Positions 54,776 to 63,711 of a stretch of 64,000 nt of DNA are shown here, in pieces; position 1 is the stretch's first letter; each line of letters opens with the position of its first letter. Made by a program: the position numbers and the translations under genes. Below the pieces are notes generated by a model. That model searched no databases, was not told the DNA's origin, and was given only the letters and a program-made list of their open reading frames with translations. This DNA is from Rhodopseudomonas palustris (GTDB lineage Bacteria > Pseudomonadota > Alphaproteobacteria > Rhizobiales > Xanthobacteraceae), in contig NZ_CP058907.1 in assembly GCF_013415845.1 (NCBI RefSeq), positions 3,906,001-3,970,000 on the forward strand, written 5' to 3'.

Positions 54776-55544
54776 AATCCGTCGTGACGTTTCAATCCTC
54801 GCATCGATCGCGAGTTGGGCGCCGGCCGGCGACGACGCAAACGGCCACGAAACAGTATATTGACAATATTCCTACAAGGATTATAGTCCGTATCGTCCTG
54901 TCCGTGAGGGGCGCTTCTCGAGGGCGCTTGGAAGCGGGACAGATCATCGGCCGGGAGACCGGCCGGTGAGGGTTTGGCGAAGCTGCATGGTGCAGCGGCG
55001 CCGAGCTTGACGCGGCGTCCTGCGCGAGCGGCCTCGCAAGCGGATCGTCCGGGAGGCTAAGGTCAGCGCAAACAAGTTTACGCAGTTTGCGCAAAGCAAA
55101 CTGCTATGCCGCCGCTACTATGAGCGGCTGCCCTGTGCGTGGCTGGACGGGACGGAACGAGACGGGAGAAATCCCCGTGCTCCCCGCGCCCGGAAGAACG
55201 GTCCCGATGCCAAAAGATCGCCGCTGGTGGGCGCGCCGTGACGGCGATGCGCGATGGATCGCAAGCCATCGCGATCAACCACCCAACTTTGCGCCAAGCG
55301 GCGCGCCCCCGCCCCTCGCTGTGATAGCGACGGGCACAAACCTCGGACGCTGCGGCGCCGCGAGATCGTGACGACGTGCCATCGTACCAGCATGTGTATC
55401 AAACAGTGCACAACTAATCATGCCCGACACATAACGCCGCGCGATTTCGGTGCACACTCAGCTTCAGATTGTGCCCGATCAATGCTGCGCGCCGGCAGGC
55501 TCCTAAGCTCGCCGGCGAACTAACAACCTGGAGGAACGTTGGTC
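54776..55544. other. Gene-poor region; no convincing gene
   Basis: About 770 bases with several short open frames on both strands but none with good coding character or a supported start. A perfect inverted repeat GCAGTTTGC-GCAAA-GCAAACTGC lies at 55082-55104. The AT-rich stretch near 54855-54890 could hold a promoter. Nothing else is seen. Confidence 0.5.
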
Positions 55545-55829
55545 ATGCCCGCATCCGACGTACAGACCTTGCATGGTTTTCTGTTCGCCAAGCTCGCCGC
55601 GATCGGCTCCCGCAGCGAAACGCCGATCTATTATCTGCAGCATTTCGACGACAGCGAGCAGCGCATCGCGATCGATGCCCACCCGTTCAACGACGAACCG
55701 AAGCTGCGGCCCTATCTCGCCACCAAGGTGACGGTGACCGGCACGCAGGGGCCGGAGTACTTCCACGTCGCCTCGATCACCCGCTGTTCGCCGGATACGC
55801 ACGGCTGCGTCATCAATTGGGGAAGCTAG
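55545..55829 (+). CDS. Small hypothetical protein
   Basis: A 94-residue protein (MPASDVQTLHGFLFAKLAAI) with GGAGGAA 8 bases before the ATG. Contains TPIYYLQHFDDSEQRIAIDAHPF and ends SITRCSPDTHGCVINWGS. It reads as a small beta-rich soluble protein with a Cys pair near the end. Function unknown. Confidence 0.68.
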   Translation: MPASDVQTLHGFLFAKLAAIGSRSETPIYYLQHFDDSEQRIAIDAHPFNDEPKLRPYLATKVTVTGTQGPEYFHVASITRCSPDTHGCVINWGS

Positions 55830-55998
55830 ACAGACGCCGGCACGTCGCGTGCGCGAACCGGACACGGCCGCAGCGATGGCGCACCGCTGCGGCCCCAGAC
55901 GGTCGTCGTTAACGATCGGTTAACGATACCAGAACGCTGACGCGAACCAGATAATTGTCGTCGCGATTAGTCTCGCATCACAGCGATGGAGAGATGCG

Positions 55999-56187
55999 AT
56001 GAGCGAAGCGACGTTGATACTTCCGAACATGCGCGGCGGCTGCGCCACCGCCAGCGGCAAGGTGCACACGTTGTTCCGGATCAACAGCCGTGTCCGCCGT
56101 CCGATGGCGCGGCCGGTCGCCGAGACTTCCTCACCGCCGGCGGCGAATGATGATCACACGCCGGACGATCGCGCCCGCGACGGATGA
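55999..56187 (+). CDS. Short basic hypothetical protein
   Basis: A 62-residue protein (MSEATLILPNMRGGCATASG) with GGAGAG upstream of the ATG. The second half is Pro/Asp-rich and likely disordered. Weakly supported; it may be a lineage-specific small gene. Confidence 0.4.
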   Translation: MSEATLILPNMRGGCATASGKVHTLFRINSRVRRPMARPVAETSSPPAANDDHTPDDRARDG

Positions 56188-56204
56188 GCCCGTCGCACCG
56201 CAGC

Positions 56205-57497
56205 TCACGCCGCCGCCGGCTCCTTCACCCGCGCGCCGGGCGCAATGGTCGGCGGGGCGGCGTTGAGGTGATCGATCGCGAAGCCGGCGGCGGCCTTGTA
56301 GCCGGCCATGAAGGCGGCGCGCTCGGCCGGCGGGATCACGTCGTCAATGTTGTCGAAGGTGCCGCCGCAACGCTCGTCGACCAGGTTGAGCAGGCCGAAC
56401 GGACCGGCGCCGCGATTGCGTAGGATGAGCTGCGAGATCGGCCCGCACAGTTTGGCGTCGAACGCGGCCAGCGCCGCTTCGGTGGCACCGTGCGCGACCA
56501 TCGCGGCGCCGAGTTCGCGCGCATCGACGATCGCCTGGGTGCCGCCGTTCGAGCCGGTCGGATACATCGCATGCGCCGCGTCGCCGATCAGCACCACCGG
56601 GCCGTCGCGCCAAGTCGCGACCGGATCGCGGTCGATCATCGGATTCTCGTAAGCGGAGTCGGCTTCGCGGATCATCGCCGGCACGTCGAGCCAGTCCCAC
56701 ACCCAGCCGTCGAAATGATGCGCGAACTCGGAGGTCGGCACCTGCCTGAACCAGCCCTGCTGCTTCCAGCCCTCGGCATTGTCGAGCGTGACCTCGGCGA
56801 TCCAGTTCAGCATTGACAGCCCGGTCGCGGGATCCGGGTGCGAGATCGGGTAGATCACCACGCGGTGGCGATGCGTACCAAGCCCGATGAACGAGGCGCC
56901 GCTGCGGGTCGGCTTGCCCCATGTGGTGCCGCGCCACATCACCGCGCCGCCCCAATGAATCGGCGGCTGGTTCGGATGCATCTGCGCGCGCACCGCGGAG
57001 TGAATGCCGTCGGCGCCGATTAGCAGCGCGCCGCTCACCTCCGATGTGCCGCCATCGGCATGCTCCAGCGTCGCGGTGACGCCGTCGGCGGTCTTGCGAT
57101 AGGAGGTGACGCGGCGGCCGAGCTGCACGGCGTCGGCGCCGAGCCGCTCGATCACCTTCTCGTTCAGCAACATGTGGAAGCGGCCGCGATGCACCGCATA
57201 TTGCGGCCAGCGATAGCCGGCGGCCTTGCCGCGCGGCTCGGCATAGATGTCATTGCCGTTGAGCCCGACCAGCGCCCATTCCTTGGCCGGCAGGCCGACG
57301 CCGTCGAGATCGGCTTCGGTGATGCCGAGGTCGAGCAGTTCGCGCACCGCGTTGGGCTGCAGATTGATGCCGACGCCGAGCGGCCGCATCTCGCGCGCCG
57401 CCTCATAGACGACGCAGGGCACCCCGATTTGATGCAGCGTCAACGCCGCCGCAAGCCCGCCAATGCCGCCGCCGGCGATGATGACTCTGTCGCTCAT
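56205..57497 (-). CDS. FAD-dependent monooxygenase (aromatic hydroxylase type)
   Basis: Class A flavin monooxygenase of 430 residues. It has the N-terminal GxGxxG motif IIAGGGIGGLAAALTL, the DG motif LIGADGIHSAVR, and the GD motif VLIGDAAHAMYPTGSNGGTQAI. The protein most resembles flavin-dependent oxidoreductases like PhzS or salicylate/3-hydroxybenzoate hydroxylases; these use NAD(P)H and O2. Substrate is not deducible. It has no operon partners. The C-terminal tail is about 40 residues. Confidence 0.9.
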   Translation of the reverse strand: MSDRVIIAGGGIGGLAAALTLHQIGVPCVVYEAAREMRPLGVGINLQPNAVRELLDLGITEADLDGVGLPAKEWALVGLNGNDIYAEPRGKAAGYRWPQYAVHRGRFHMLLNEKVIERLGADAVQLGRRVTSYRKTADGVTATLEHADGGTSEVSGALLIGADGIHSAVRAQMHPNQPPIHWGGAVMWRGTTWGKPTRSGASFIGLGTHRHRVVIYPISHPDPATGLSMLNWIAEVTLDNAEGWKQQGWFRQVPTSEFAHHFDGWVWDWLDVPAMIREADSAYENPMIDRDPVATWRDGPVVLIGDAAHAMYPTGSNGGTQAIVDARELGAAMVAHGATEAALAAFDAKLCGPISQLILRNRGAGPFGLLNLVDERCGGTFDNIDDVIPPAERAAFMAGYKAAAGFAIDHLNAAPPTIAPGARVKEPAAA

Positions 57498-57793
57498 GAG
57501 AAGGACGCCCTACCCGCTTGTGATTGCGACTTGCTGTAGCCAGCAACGCCGGGCGAGGCAAGCAAGGGAGGCCAACAGGAGGAGACCGGCGCGGCGCGGC
57601 CGGTATTCGGCTTTCGCTCAGACGAAGGCCCTTGACGGAAGCGAACACATCGGGAACATTCTGCAATCAGGAATTGCGAAGCGATCAACCTGGTTGCATT
57701 GGGAGGCGTCGATGCGGTGTCGATCCAGGCCCTTGAGCGCGGCTCCGACGCAGCAGATCGCCGCGCCGCTCGCTCAGGATCGGATGGACTATC

Positions 57794-58348
57794 GTGATTA
57801 GTCCGGAGCACGGCGCGATCACCAGCCCGGACGCGCTGCGGGTAACTCCGGACGGCGATCAGGTCACCGGCCGCTGTGATTGCTGCGGCCGGATCAGCCG
57901 CCGTGTCTCGGGCACAATCTCCACGACGGACGCCGCGGTCGCGGCCTATACGGTGTGGTGGACGGTCGGCCACATGGTGGAGCGCGGCGCGGAGATCGAC
58001 CTGATCTGCGGGCGCTGGGGCGACGGCACCAGCGCGTCCGACCGCTTCGTCGTGCGCCTGCATCATTTCATCGCCGCGACCGGACCGTGGGTGATGGTTC
58101 AGGATGCCAGCCTCGCGAACGACCTCGACCGGCTGGCAGCGCGCGCACTACGGCGCGACGACATCATCGGCACGCCGCGCGCTGCGGAGGCGTTTGCGTT
58201 GTACGACGCGATCGCGCTGCAGGATGCGCGGCTCGCCGAGCTTTTTGGTGCGCCGGCGCCTTGCGGGCATTGCGGCGCGCGGACCGAGCGCCGCAAGCTT
58301 CCGTCGCGGCGCAGTCGTTCGGGAGCGCGCCGTGGCCGGACTATTTGA
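57794..58348 (+). CDS. Hypothetical protein with two CxxC motifs
   Basis: A 184-residue protein from a GTG start at 57794. An N-terminal CDCCG and a C-terminal CGHCG, about 150 residues apart, could bind zinc together or separately. The middle is a normal globular mix (VWWTVGHMVERGAEIDLICG). The basic tail SRRSRSGARRGRTI overlaps the convergent gene by 8 bases. The function is unknown. Confidence 0.6.
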   Translation: MISPEHGAITSPDALRVTPDGDQVTGRCDCCGRISRRVSGTISTTDAAVAAYTVWWTVGHMVERGAEIDLICGRWGDGTSASDRFVVRLHHFIAATGPWVMVQDASLANDLDRLAARALRRDDIIGTPRAAEAFALYDAIALQDARLAELFGAPAPCGHCGARTERRKLPSRRSRSGARRGRTI

Positions 58349-58769
58349 ACCCGATCGCAAGACCAGACAGATCGAGGTCGGCGATCAGGCCGACCTGCGA
58401 GCCGCTCAGTTCCAGCACCGCGCCCTTCTCGTTGCGCAGCACGATGGCGCGTGCGCCGACACCGATCGCCGCTCCCGCGCCGACAGCGCCGTACACGCCG
58501 GCGACGTCGCGCGGCGAGCGGATGTTGCTGACGCGGCCGGCGAGCTGCGCCTTCGAGCCGCCGAACACCAGGCCGTAGGACAGCCCGCCGATCGACAGCG
58601 GATAGCGCTTGCCGTGGAAATTCAGCGTGCCCGAGCCGCCGGAGCCGCCGATCACCCAGCCGCCTTTGTAGATCGTCAACGTGATCCGTCCCTCGTCCGC
58701 CCGCGCGGCCGAGCCGAACGCGCCGAGCAGCAGCAGGACCGCAGCAAACACTCCGAACCGTCGAACCAT
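58341..58769 (-). CDS. Secreted Gly-rich hypothetical protein
   Basis: A 142-residue protein with signal peptide (FAAVLLLLGAFGSAARA) and a Gly/Val-rich mature domain (GGWVIGGSGGSGTLNFHGKRY ... GVYGAVGAGAAIGVGARAIVL), probably beta-structured in the periplasm or outer membrane. No motif for catalysis. It is convergent with the CxxC gene. Function unknown. Confidence 0.75.
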   Translation of the reverse strand: MVRRFGVFAAVLLLLGAFGSAARADEGRITLTIYKGGWVIGGSGGSGTLNFHGKRYPLSIGGLSYGLVFGGSKAQLAGRVSNIRSPRDVAGVYGAVGAGAAIGVGARAIVLRNEKGAVLELSGSQVGLIADLDLSGLAIGFK

Positions 58770-58971
58770 GACACTCTCCCCAATGACGCCGGATCATTGC
58801 CGGCTGCCGGTCGCGCGCCCCACAGGCGCAGCGATTCGCCAGCAAATCATAGCAGAGAGCCGCTACGCGAACGTGGCGAGCAAGCGGTCCCGACCGGCTC
58901 AGCAGGCGGCGCCGCGCGCGGCGAGGCCGTGCTAGCGTGCACCGCAGCCTTCCCCCTTCCGGAGACCGACG

Positions 58972-59355
58972 ATGCCGATCCAGCACTTCGCCGCACCCGC
59001 CCACATCAAGGCGCCGCCGCTGTCGTTCGCGACCAGGACCGGCGACCTGGTGTTCATCTCCGGCATCCCCGGCTTCGACGAAACCGGCCAGCTGCCGCAG
59101 GCGTTCGAGGCGCAGTTCGGCTACGTCGTCGTCAACTTCAAGCGGGTGCTGAAGGAAGCCGGCGCGGAGATCCGCGACCTGGTCAAGGTCAACGTGCTGC
59201 TGACCCGCGCCGCCGACGTGGTGCCGATGAACAAGCTGTACGCCCAGGCGTTCGGCCCGGCGCCCTACCCGGCGCGCACCACCTGCGTGGTGCAGGCCCT
59301 GCCCGATCCCGCCATGCTGATCGAGATCGAAGGCATCGCCTCGCTGGCGAAGTGA
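58972..59355 (+). CDS. RidA/YjgF family protein
   Basis: A 127-residue trimeric-fold protein. RidA enzymes hydrolyse reactive 2-aminoacrylate and other enamines/imines. The key Arg is in YPARTTCVVQAL and the Glu in LIEIEGIA, both positions conserved in active RidA. The N-terminus is slightly divergent from archetypal RidA. Monocistronic, with GGAGA before the ATG. Confidence 0.92.
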   Translation: MPIQHFAAPAHIKAPPLSFATRTGDLVFISGIPGFDETGQLPQAFEAQFGYVVVNFKRVLKEAGAEIRDLVKVNVLLTRAADVVPMNKLYAQAFGPAPYPARTTCVVQALPDPAMLIEIEGIASLAK

Positions 59356-59574
59356 GCGGATCGGCGTTCAGAGCGGGTGTGCCAGCCTCAGCCAAGGCCA
59401 GATCGGTGCGGCGCGGCAAAGTTGTCATGCAACTCATATGCAGCATCATCCGCCTAATACCGACGATGGTCGAGGCCGGTTCGATGGGTAAAACCCTGCC
59501 ATTTTACGGGGGCCGGCTTCCGGCGCGGTGGAATTGACGATAGGTTGAGGCAATAGGTTTCCGAGGATTAAGCG

Positions 59575-60654
59575 GTGCTGCGCAAAGCTTTCATGAAAGT
59601 GTTTTCGGCCCATCCGGTCGAGACGATTGCCGCCTGCACCGGTCTGTTCATGATCGTGCTCGGTTTTGCGCTCGGCACGCAATCGGGCTGGATCTGGTTC
59701 TGGGGCCAGATCTCCGCGATCTTCGGCGCCAGCCTCGCGACGCTCGCCGTGGTGTGGACGCTGCGCCAGCGCGCCGCCGAAGCACGGATGGCCGCCAACC
59801 TGAACGTGCTGGCGCGCCAGCTCGAGACCTCGATCAGCCAGATCCACAAATCGGTGAAGGGCGGCCGCGACGAGTCGATCCCCACCGCTGTGTACTTGGC
59901 GCAGATCGAGCAGTGCATCGACAATCTGATCGGCGTCACCCACGAGATCGGCGAGATCACCGGCCGGCAACTGCCGTTCGACGTGATCGAAATGCTGACC
60001 GCGCGCGACACCTTGCAAATCGAAGCGCGGATCACCGACGGCCGGACGCCCGAGCGCAAGCTGGTCACTGAGACCGAGAACTGCCCGGCCTGCAAGAAGC
60101 AGGTCGAATTCCAGGTCGGCAGCCTGCCAGGCGACAGCGCCAAGCCGACCTGCCCGCATTGCGGCCAGCGCTTCCACGCCCACCGCTCCACCAGCGGCAA
60201 CATCTTTCTGCGGATGCCGGGCGCCTCGCAGTTCACCCGCGCGGTTTCGGTCAATTGCCCGGTCTGCGCCAGCAAGATCCCGGCGAATATCGACCAGGGC
60301 AAGCAGCATTCGGAGACGCGCTATTGCTTCTCCTGCGGCGCCAAGGTGTCGATCGATCCGCTCGGCCAGCAATGCACGCTGCTCAGCAAGCAGGACCGCC
60401 TGCCCGGCCATCTCAACGGCGCCGGTACGCTGGTCTGCGACAAGTGCAACGACCCGGTGATCACGCTTACCTCGAACAGCGCCGGCACTTACGGCATCTG
60501 CCGCAAGGACGACGGCCTGGTGTTCTCGTCCGCGGCCGGCCCCACCTCGCACGCCGCGCCTGTGCCAAGCGCTGCTCCGCCGTCGGCGCCGCCGCCCTCC
60601 TCGGCCAAGCCCGCGCCGAGCGATACGGTGGCGCGCAGCGACGCGGCCGAGTAG
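59575..60654 (+). CDS. Membrane-anchored protein with repeated zinc-ribbon Cys pairs
   Basis: A 359-residue protein from GTG 59575 (ATG 59593 also possible). Two membrane helices lie near residues 17-60 (TIAACTGLFMIVLGFAL, IWFWGQISAIFGASLATLAVVW), followed by a helical region and then CPAC/CPHC, CPVC/CFSC and CDKC pairs, that is, two complete zinc ribbons and half of a third. The C-terminus is Pro/Ala/Ser-rich. The next gene encodes the collagen-like protein. Function unknown. Confidence 0.75.
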   Translation: MLRKAFMKVFSAHPVETIAACTGLFMIVLGFALGTQSGWIWFWGQISAIFGASLATLAVVWTLRQRAAEARMAANLNVLARQLETSISQIHKSVKGGRDESIPTAVYLAQIEQCIDNLIGVTHEIGEITGRQLPFDVIEMLTARDTLQIEARITDGRTPERKLVTETENCPACKKQVEFQVGSLPGDSAKPTCPHCGQRFHAHRSTSGNIFLRMPGASQFTRAVSVNCPVCASKIPANIDQGKQHSETRYCFSCGAKVSIDPLGQQCTLLSKQDRLPGHLNGAGTLVCDKCNDPVITLTSNSAGTYGICRKDDGLVFSSAAGPTSHAAPVPSAAPPSAPPPSSAKPAPSDTVARSDAAE

Positions 60655-60759
60655 CGCCCTATCGGGGCTGCGCGCAGCACCGCTGCACCGCTGCGGAATT
60701 GAAGCCGTCACGCAAGCTCTGGTAAAGTCACGCCGTCAGGAATCGTTTGGGGGCGTTGC

Positions 60760-61398
60760 GTGGCTGAAGCTGAATCCACCCGCCGCGGACGTCCGGGGCC
60801 GCAGGGCCCGCGCGGACGTCCCGGAGAACCGGGCCGTCCGGGACCGCAAGGACATCCGGGCCGTCCCGGCCCCGAGGGCCCCCGAGGCAAGCAAGGTCCG
60901 GTCGGCAAGCCCGGCCCGCAGGGCAAGGCCGGTCCGCAAGGCAAACCCGGCATCGCCGGCAAGCCGGGCCCCGATGGCAAGCCCGGTCCGATCGGCCCGC
61001 AAGGCAAGGCCGGCCCGCAAGGTCCCCGCGGTGAACAAGGCCTGCGCGGCGAGCAAGGTCCTCGCGGTGAGCAAGGCCCGCAGGGTCCGCGCGGCGAACA
61101 GGGCCCGCGCGGCGAGCCCGGCCCCGCCGGTGCGCTCCCCTCGATCGAGCAGGTGATGCCCTGGCTGCACCTGATCTTCGACGCCTACGAAGATTACAAA
61201 GCGCAGCGCGCCCGCGAAGCCCGCGAGCTCGAAGAGCGTCTCGCCGCCGAAGCTCTCGAACAGGCGGCGCGCGAAGCCGCCGAGCGCGAAGTCGCCGCCG
61301 CTATCGAAGCCGCAAATGCCGAGCCCGAGATCGTGCTCGACGATGAGACGCATCCCGAGGGCGGCAAGAAAAAGAAGAAGCGCAAGCACAAGGACTGA
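60760..61398 (+). CDS. Collagen-like protein
   Basis: A 212-residue protein from GTG 60760. After nine residues there are 38 uninterrupted Gly-X-Y triplets (residues 10-123), rich in GPQ, GPR, GKP and GEQ, which should form a collagen triple helix. Then comes a short hydrophobic helix ([21 protein letters not shown]), a charged Ala/Glu/Arg coiled coil and a Lys-rich tail ([12 protein letters not shown]). There is no signal peptide. It follows the zinc-ribbon gene by 105 bases. Confidence 0.85.
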   Translation: MAEAESTRRGRPGPQGPRGRPGEPGRPGPQGHPGRPGPEGPRGKQGPVGKPGPQGKAGPQGKPGIAGKPGPDGKPGPIGPQGKAGPQGPRGEQGLRGEQGPRGEQGPQGPRGEQGPRGEPGPAGALPSIEQVMPWLHLIFDAYEDYKAQRAREARELEERLAAEALEQAAREAAEREVAAAIEAANAEPEIVLDDETHPEGGKKKKKRKHKD

Positions 61399-61440
61399 TC
61401 GCGCTCCGCGCGATTAGTCTTGTTCAATGAGCCCGCGCGA

Positions 61441-61707
61441 TCAGCCGAACCGCGCGCGCGATCGTTCCCTCGCCTTCGCCGCCTCGACCTCACGATCGCG
61501 CGGCGCGGCCTGGGTCTGCAGCGATATCAGCAGCGTACGGGCAACGTCGGTGATCTCAGTCACCGCGCGGTCGAACGCTGCGGCATTGGCCTGCGACGGC
61601 GCATTGAACCCCGATAGCTTGCGGACAAACTGCAGCGCGGCGGCGCGGACTTCGTCGTCAGTCGCCGGCGGTTCAAAGTTGAACAGCGTCTTGATGTTGC
61701 GGCACAT
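61441..61707 (-). CDS. DUF2277 family protein
   Basis: An 88-residue protein starting MCRNIKTLFNFEPPATDDEV, which is the hallmark of DUF2277. The body has AALQFVRKLSGFNAPSQANAAAFDRAV, a helical segment, and a basic C-terminus. It is a conserved small protein of unknown function found widely in bacteria. Monocistronic; converges with the collagen-like gene. Confidence 0.92.
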   Translation of the reverse strand: MCRNIKTLFNFEPPATDDEVRAAALQFVRKLSGFNAPSQANAAAFDRAVTEITDVARTLLISLQTQAAPRDREVEAAKARERSRARFG

Positions 61708-61861
61708 GCAGCGGCACCTTTCGGCTTCGACAGACCGCTAATGGTAATCGCATCCATCCGCGATACAACACGGAACCGCGCGACACAAAGCCTTGCCGAT
61801 GGCCGTGCGATGATTAGCTGACGTCAGGGAACGCAACACAGCGCGGCGCGGAGACGGCAGC

Positions 61862-62491
61862 ATGGCCTCGGCGATCTGGTACTATACGGTTCTGGTCGCC
61901 GAATCCGTCCTCGGCATCGTCGGCCTGCGGCTGTACGAGGAGCCGGCCTACACCGTGCTCGACCGACCGAGCGACATAATCGAGATCCGGCGCTACGCGC
62001 CGCGCGTCGCGGCCGAAGTCGATCTCGAACGCCGCGGCAATGCCGACGGCCAGGCCTTCACGCTGTTGTTCAACTACATCGCCGGTGCCAATCGCGGCGA
62101 CTCGGGCGCGTCCGAACGCGTGGCGATGACCGTACCGGTCGACGTCGCGCGGCCCGCGAAAATTGCGATGACCGCTCCGGTGGAAACCGCGACACAGGAT
62201 CGCATGACACGGATGCGTTTCTTTCTGCCGGCGACGTACACCGCCGACACCGCGCCGAAACCGAGCGACGAGCGGGTTCAGATCGTCACCGTGCCGGAAC
62301 AGACCATCGCGACGCTGCGCTTCTCCGGCACCGGGCGGGACTTGCGCGAGCGCGAGCAGCAACTGATCGCCGCGCTCGCCAATACGCCGTGGCAACCCGT
62401 CGGCGCACCCTATGGTCTGTTCTACGATGCGCCGTTCACGCTTCCCTTCGTCCGCCGCAATGAAGCGGCGGTGGAAGTCGCCAAGCGCTGA
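61862..62491 (+). CDS. SOUL-family haem-binding protein
   Basis: A 209-residue protein with a hydrophobic N-terminus (IWYYTVLVAESVLGIVGL) that may be a signal anchor, then a SOUL domain: EEPAYTVLDRPSDIIEIRRYAP, VAMTVPVD and IAMTAPVET (the repeated MTxPV motif), MRFFLPATYT and LRFSGTGRD. SOUL proteins bind haem or tetrapyrroles. It is not in an operon. The haem ligand is not evident. Confidence 0.9.
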   Translation: MASAIWYYTVLVAESVLGIVGLRLYEEPAYTVLDRPSDIIEIRRYAPRVAAEVDLERRGNADGQAFTLLFNYIAGANRGDSGASERVAMTVPVDVARPAKIAMTAPVETATQDRMTRMRFFLPATYTADTAPKPSDERVQIVTVPEQTIATLRFSGTGRDLREREQQLIAALANTPWQPVGAPYGLFYDAPFTLPFVRRNEAAVEVAKR

Positions 62492-62505
62492 TCACACGAA
62501 GCTGA

Positions 62506-63711
62506 TCACACCAGGCCAAGATCGGCCGGACGCACGCCGGCGAAGATCCGTTGCAGCGCCGCGGCATCGAGCCCGTACATCCGCTGCACCAGACCCGCGA
62601 ACAGCGCGCGATAATCGGTCAGCACCGGATAGTCACGGTTCTCGAATAGCGACGGCTGCGCCACCTTGATCTGCTCGCCGGCAATGCGGCCGCCGTTGAG
62701 CCCGCCGCCGAGCACCCAGTAAACGCTGCCATGGCCGTGATCGGTGCCGCGGTCGCCGTTCTCGCGGAACGTCCGGCCGAATTCGGAGATCACCACCACC
62801 ACGCTGTCGCGCCACGCCGCCGGCCCGATCTCTTCGCGGAATCCGGCGAGCGCGCGGCCGAGCTCGCCGAGCCGGTCAGCGAGATAACCAGTCGCCGCGC
62901 CCTGATTGACGTGGGTGTCCCAGCCGCCGACATCGACGAAGCCGAGGTTGAACTGCTCGCGCATCAGCCGGCCGATCCGGCGCGCCGACAGCTCGAAGCC
63001 GCGCGGCGACACCGCACCGCGGTTCGCTGCAGTCATTTCGTCGGCAATCGATTTCACCACCTCGTCGCGCACCCGAAAGCCTTCTGCCACCGCGGATGCG
63101 AGTTTGGTCTTGGCGTACATCTGCTTGATCAGCTCGGCCTGGCGGTCATCGACGCCGGGCTTGCCGACATTGCCAAGTGCGATATTCGGAATCTCCGCCT
63201 GGCCGCGGAAAATCAGCGGCAGCTGCTCGGTGAAGGCGATCGGTTTCACCCGCGTCAATTCCGCCGCAAGCCGGCTCATGAAGCCGGAGCGATAGTCGCG
63301 CGAGCCTTTGGTCGATTGCCCGAGTTCGATCGTGTCCTGCGTCTCGAAGTGACTCCGGGTGGTATCGTCGCTGGTGCCGGCGAACGGCACGAATGCGATC
63401 TCGCGGCTCGTCCATAGCGGCGCCAAGCTGTCGCGCAGCGCCGGGTGCAGGCCCCAATCGGCGTCGAGCGCCACCGCGGCATTTGGGTTGCCGACGTCCG
63501 GCTTGGCAATCGCCAGGTTCGGCCGTGACTCGTAGTAGAAGCTGCTCGACACCGGCACCAGCACGTTGGCCGCGTCATAGGCGCCGCGCAGGAACACGAC
63601 CAGCAGCTTGGCGTCGGTGGCCGGTGCGGCCCAGACGCGGCCGGCGATCGTCGTTGTCAGTGCGGCCGGTGCGAGGGCCGCGACGGCTTTCAGCAGATCA
63701 CGACGGTTCAT
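62506..63711 (-). CDS. DUF1501 family protein, Tat-exported
   Basis: A 401-residue protein with a twin-arginine signal (MNRRDLLKAVAALAPAAL) and DUF1501 features: LLVVFLRGAYDAANVLVPV, DWGLHPAL, SHFETQDTIE, DVGGWDTHVNQG and VVVISEFGRTFRENGDRGTDHGHG. These resemble alkaline-phosphatase/sulfatase-fold metal sites, but no activity is established. It follows the DUF1800 gene with a 14-base overlap, the usual pairing. Confidence 0.93.
   Translation of the reverse strand: MNRRDLLKAVAALAPAALTTTIAGRVWAAPATDAKLLVVFLRGAYDAANVLVPVSSSFYYESRPNLAIAKPDVGNPNAAVALDADWGLHPALRDSLAPLWTSREIAFVPFAGTSDDTTRSHFETQDTIELGQSTKGSRDYRSGFMSRLAAELTRVKPIAFTEQLPLIFRGQAEIPNIALGNVGKPGVDDRQAELIKQMYAKTKLASAVAEGFRVRDEVVKSIADEMTAANRGAVSPRGFELSARRIGRLMREQFNLGFVDVGGWDTHVNQGAATGYLADRLGELGRALAGFREEIGPAAWRDSVVVVISEFGRTFRENGDRGTDHGHGSVYWVLGGGLNGGRIAGEQIKVAQPSLFENRDYPVLTDYRALFAGLVQRMYGLDAAALQRIFAGVRPADLGLV

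Noticed and set aside
54792..55371. Open frames of 100 and 94 codons in the gene-poor region
   Set aside because: No supported start and atypical residue mix (Arg/Pro/Ala-rich or broken); they look like chance frames.
57494..58066. 190-codon open frame on the minus strand
   Set aside because: It overlaps the GTG-started CxxC gene antisense and has low-complexity Ala/Arg/Asp sequence without motifs.
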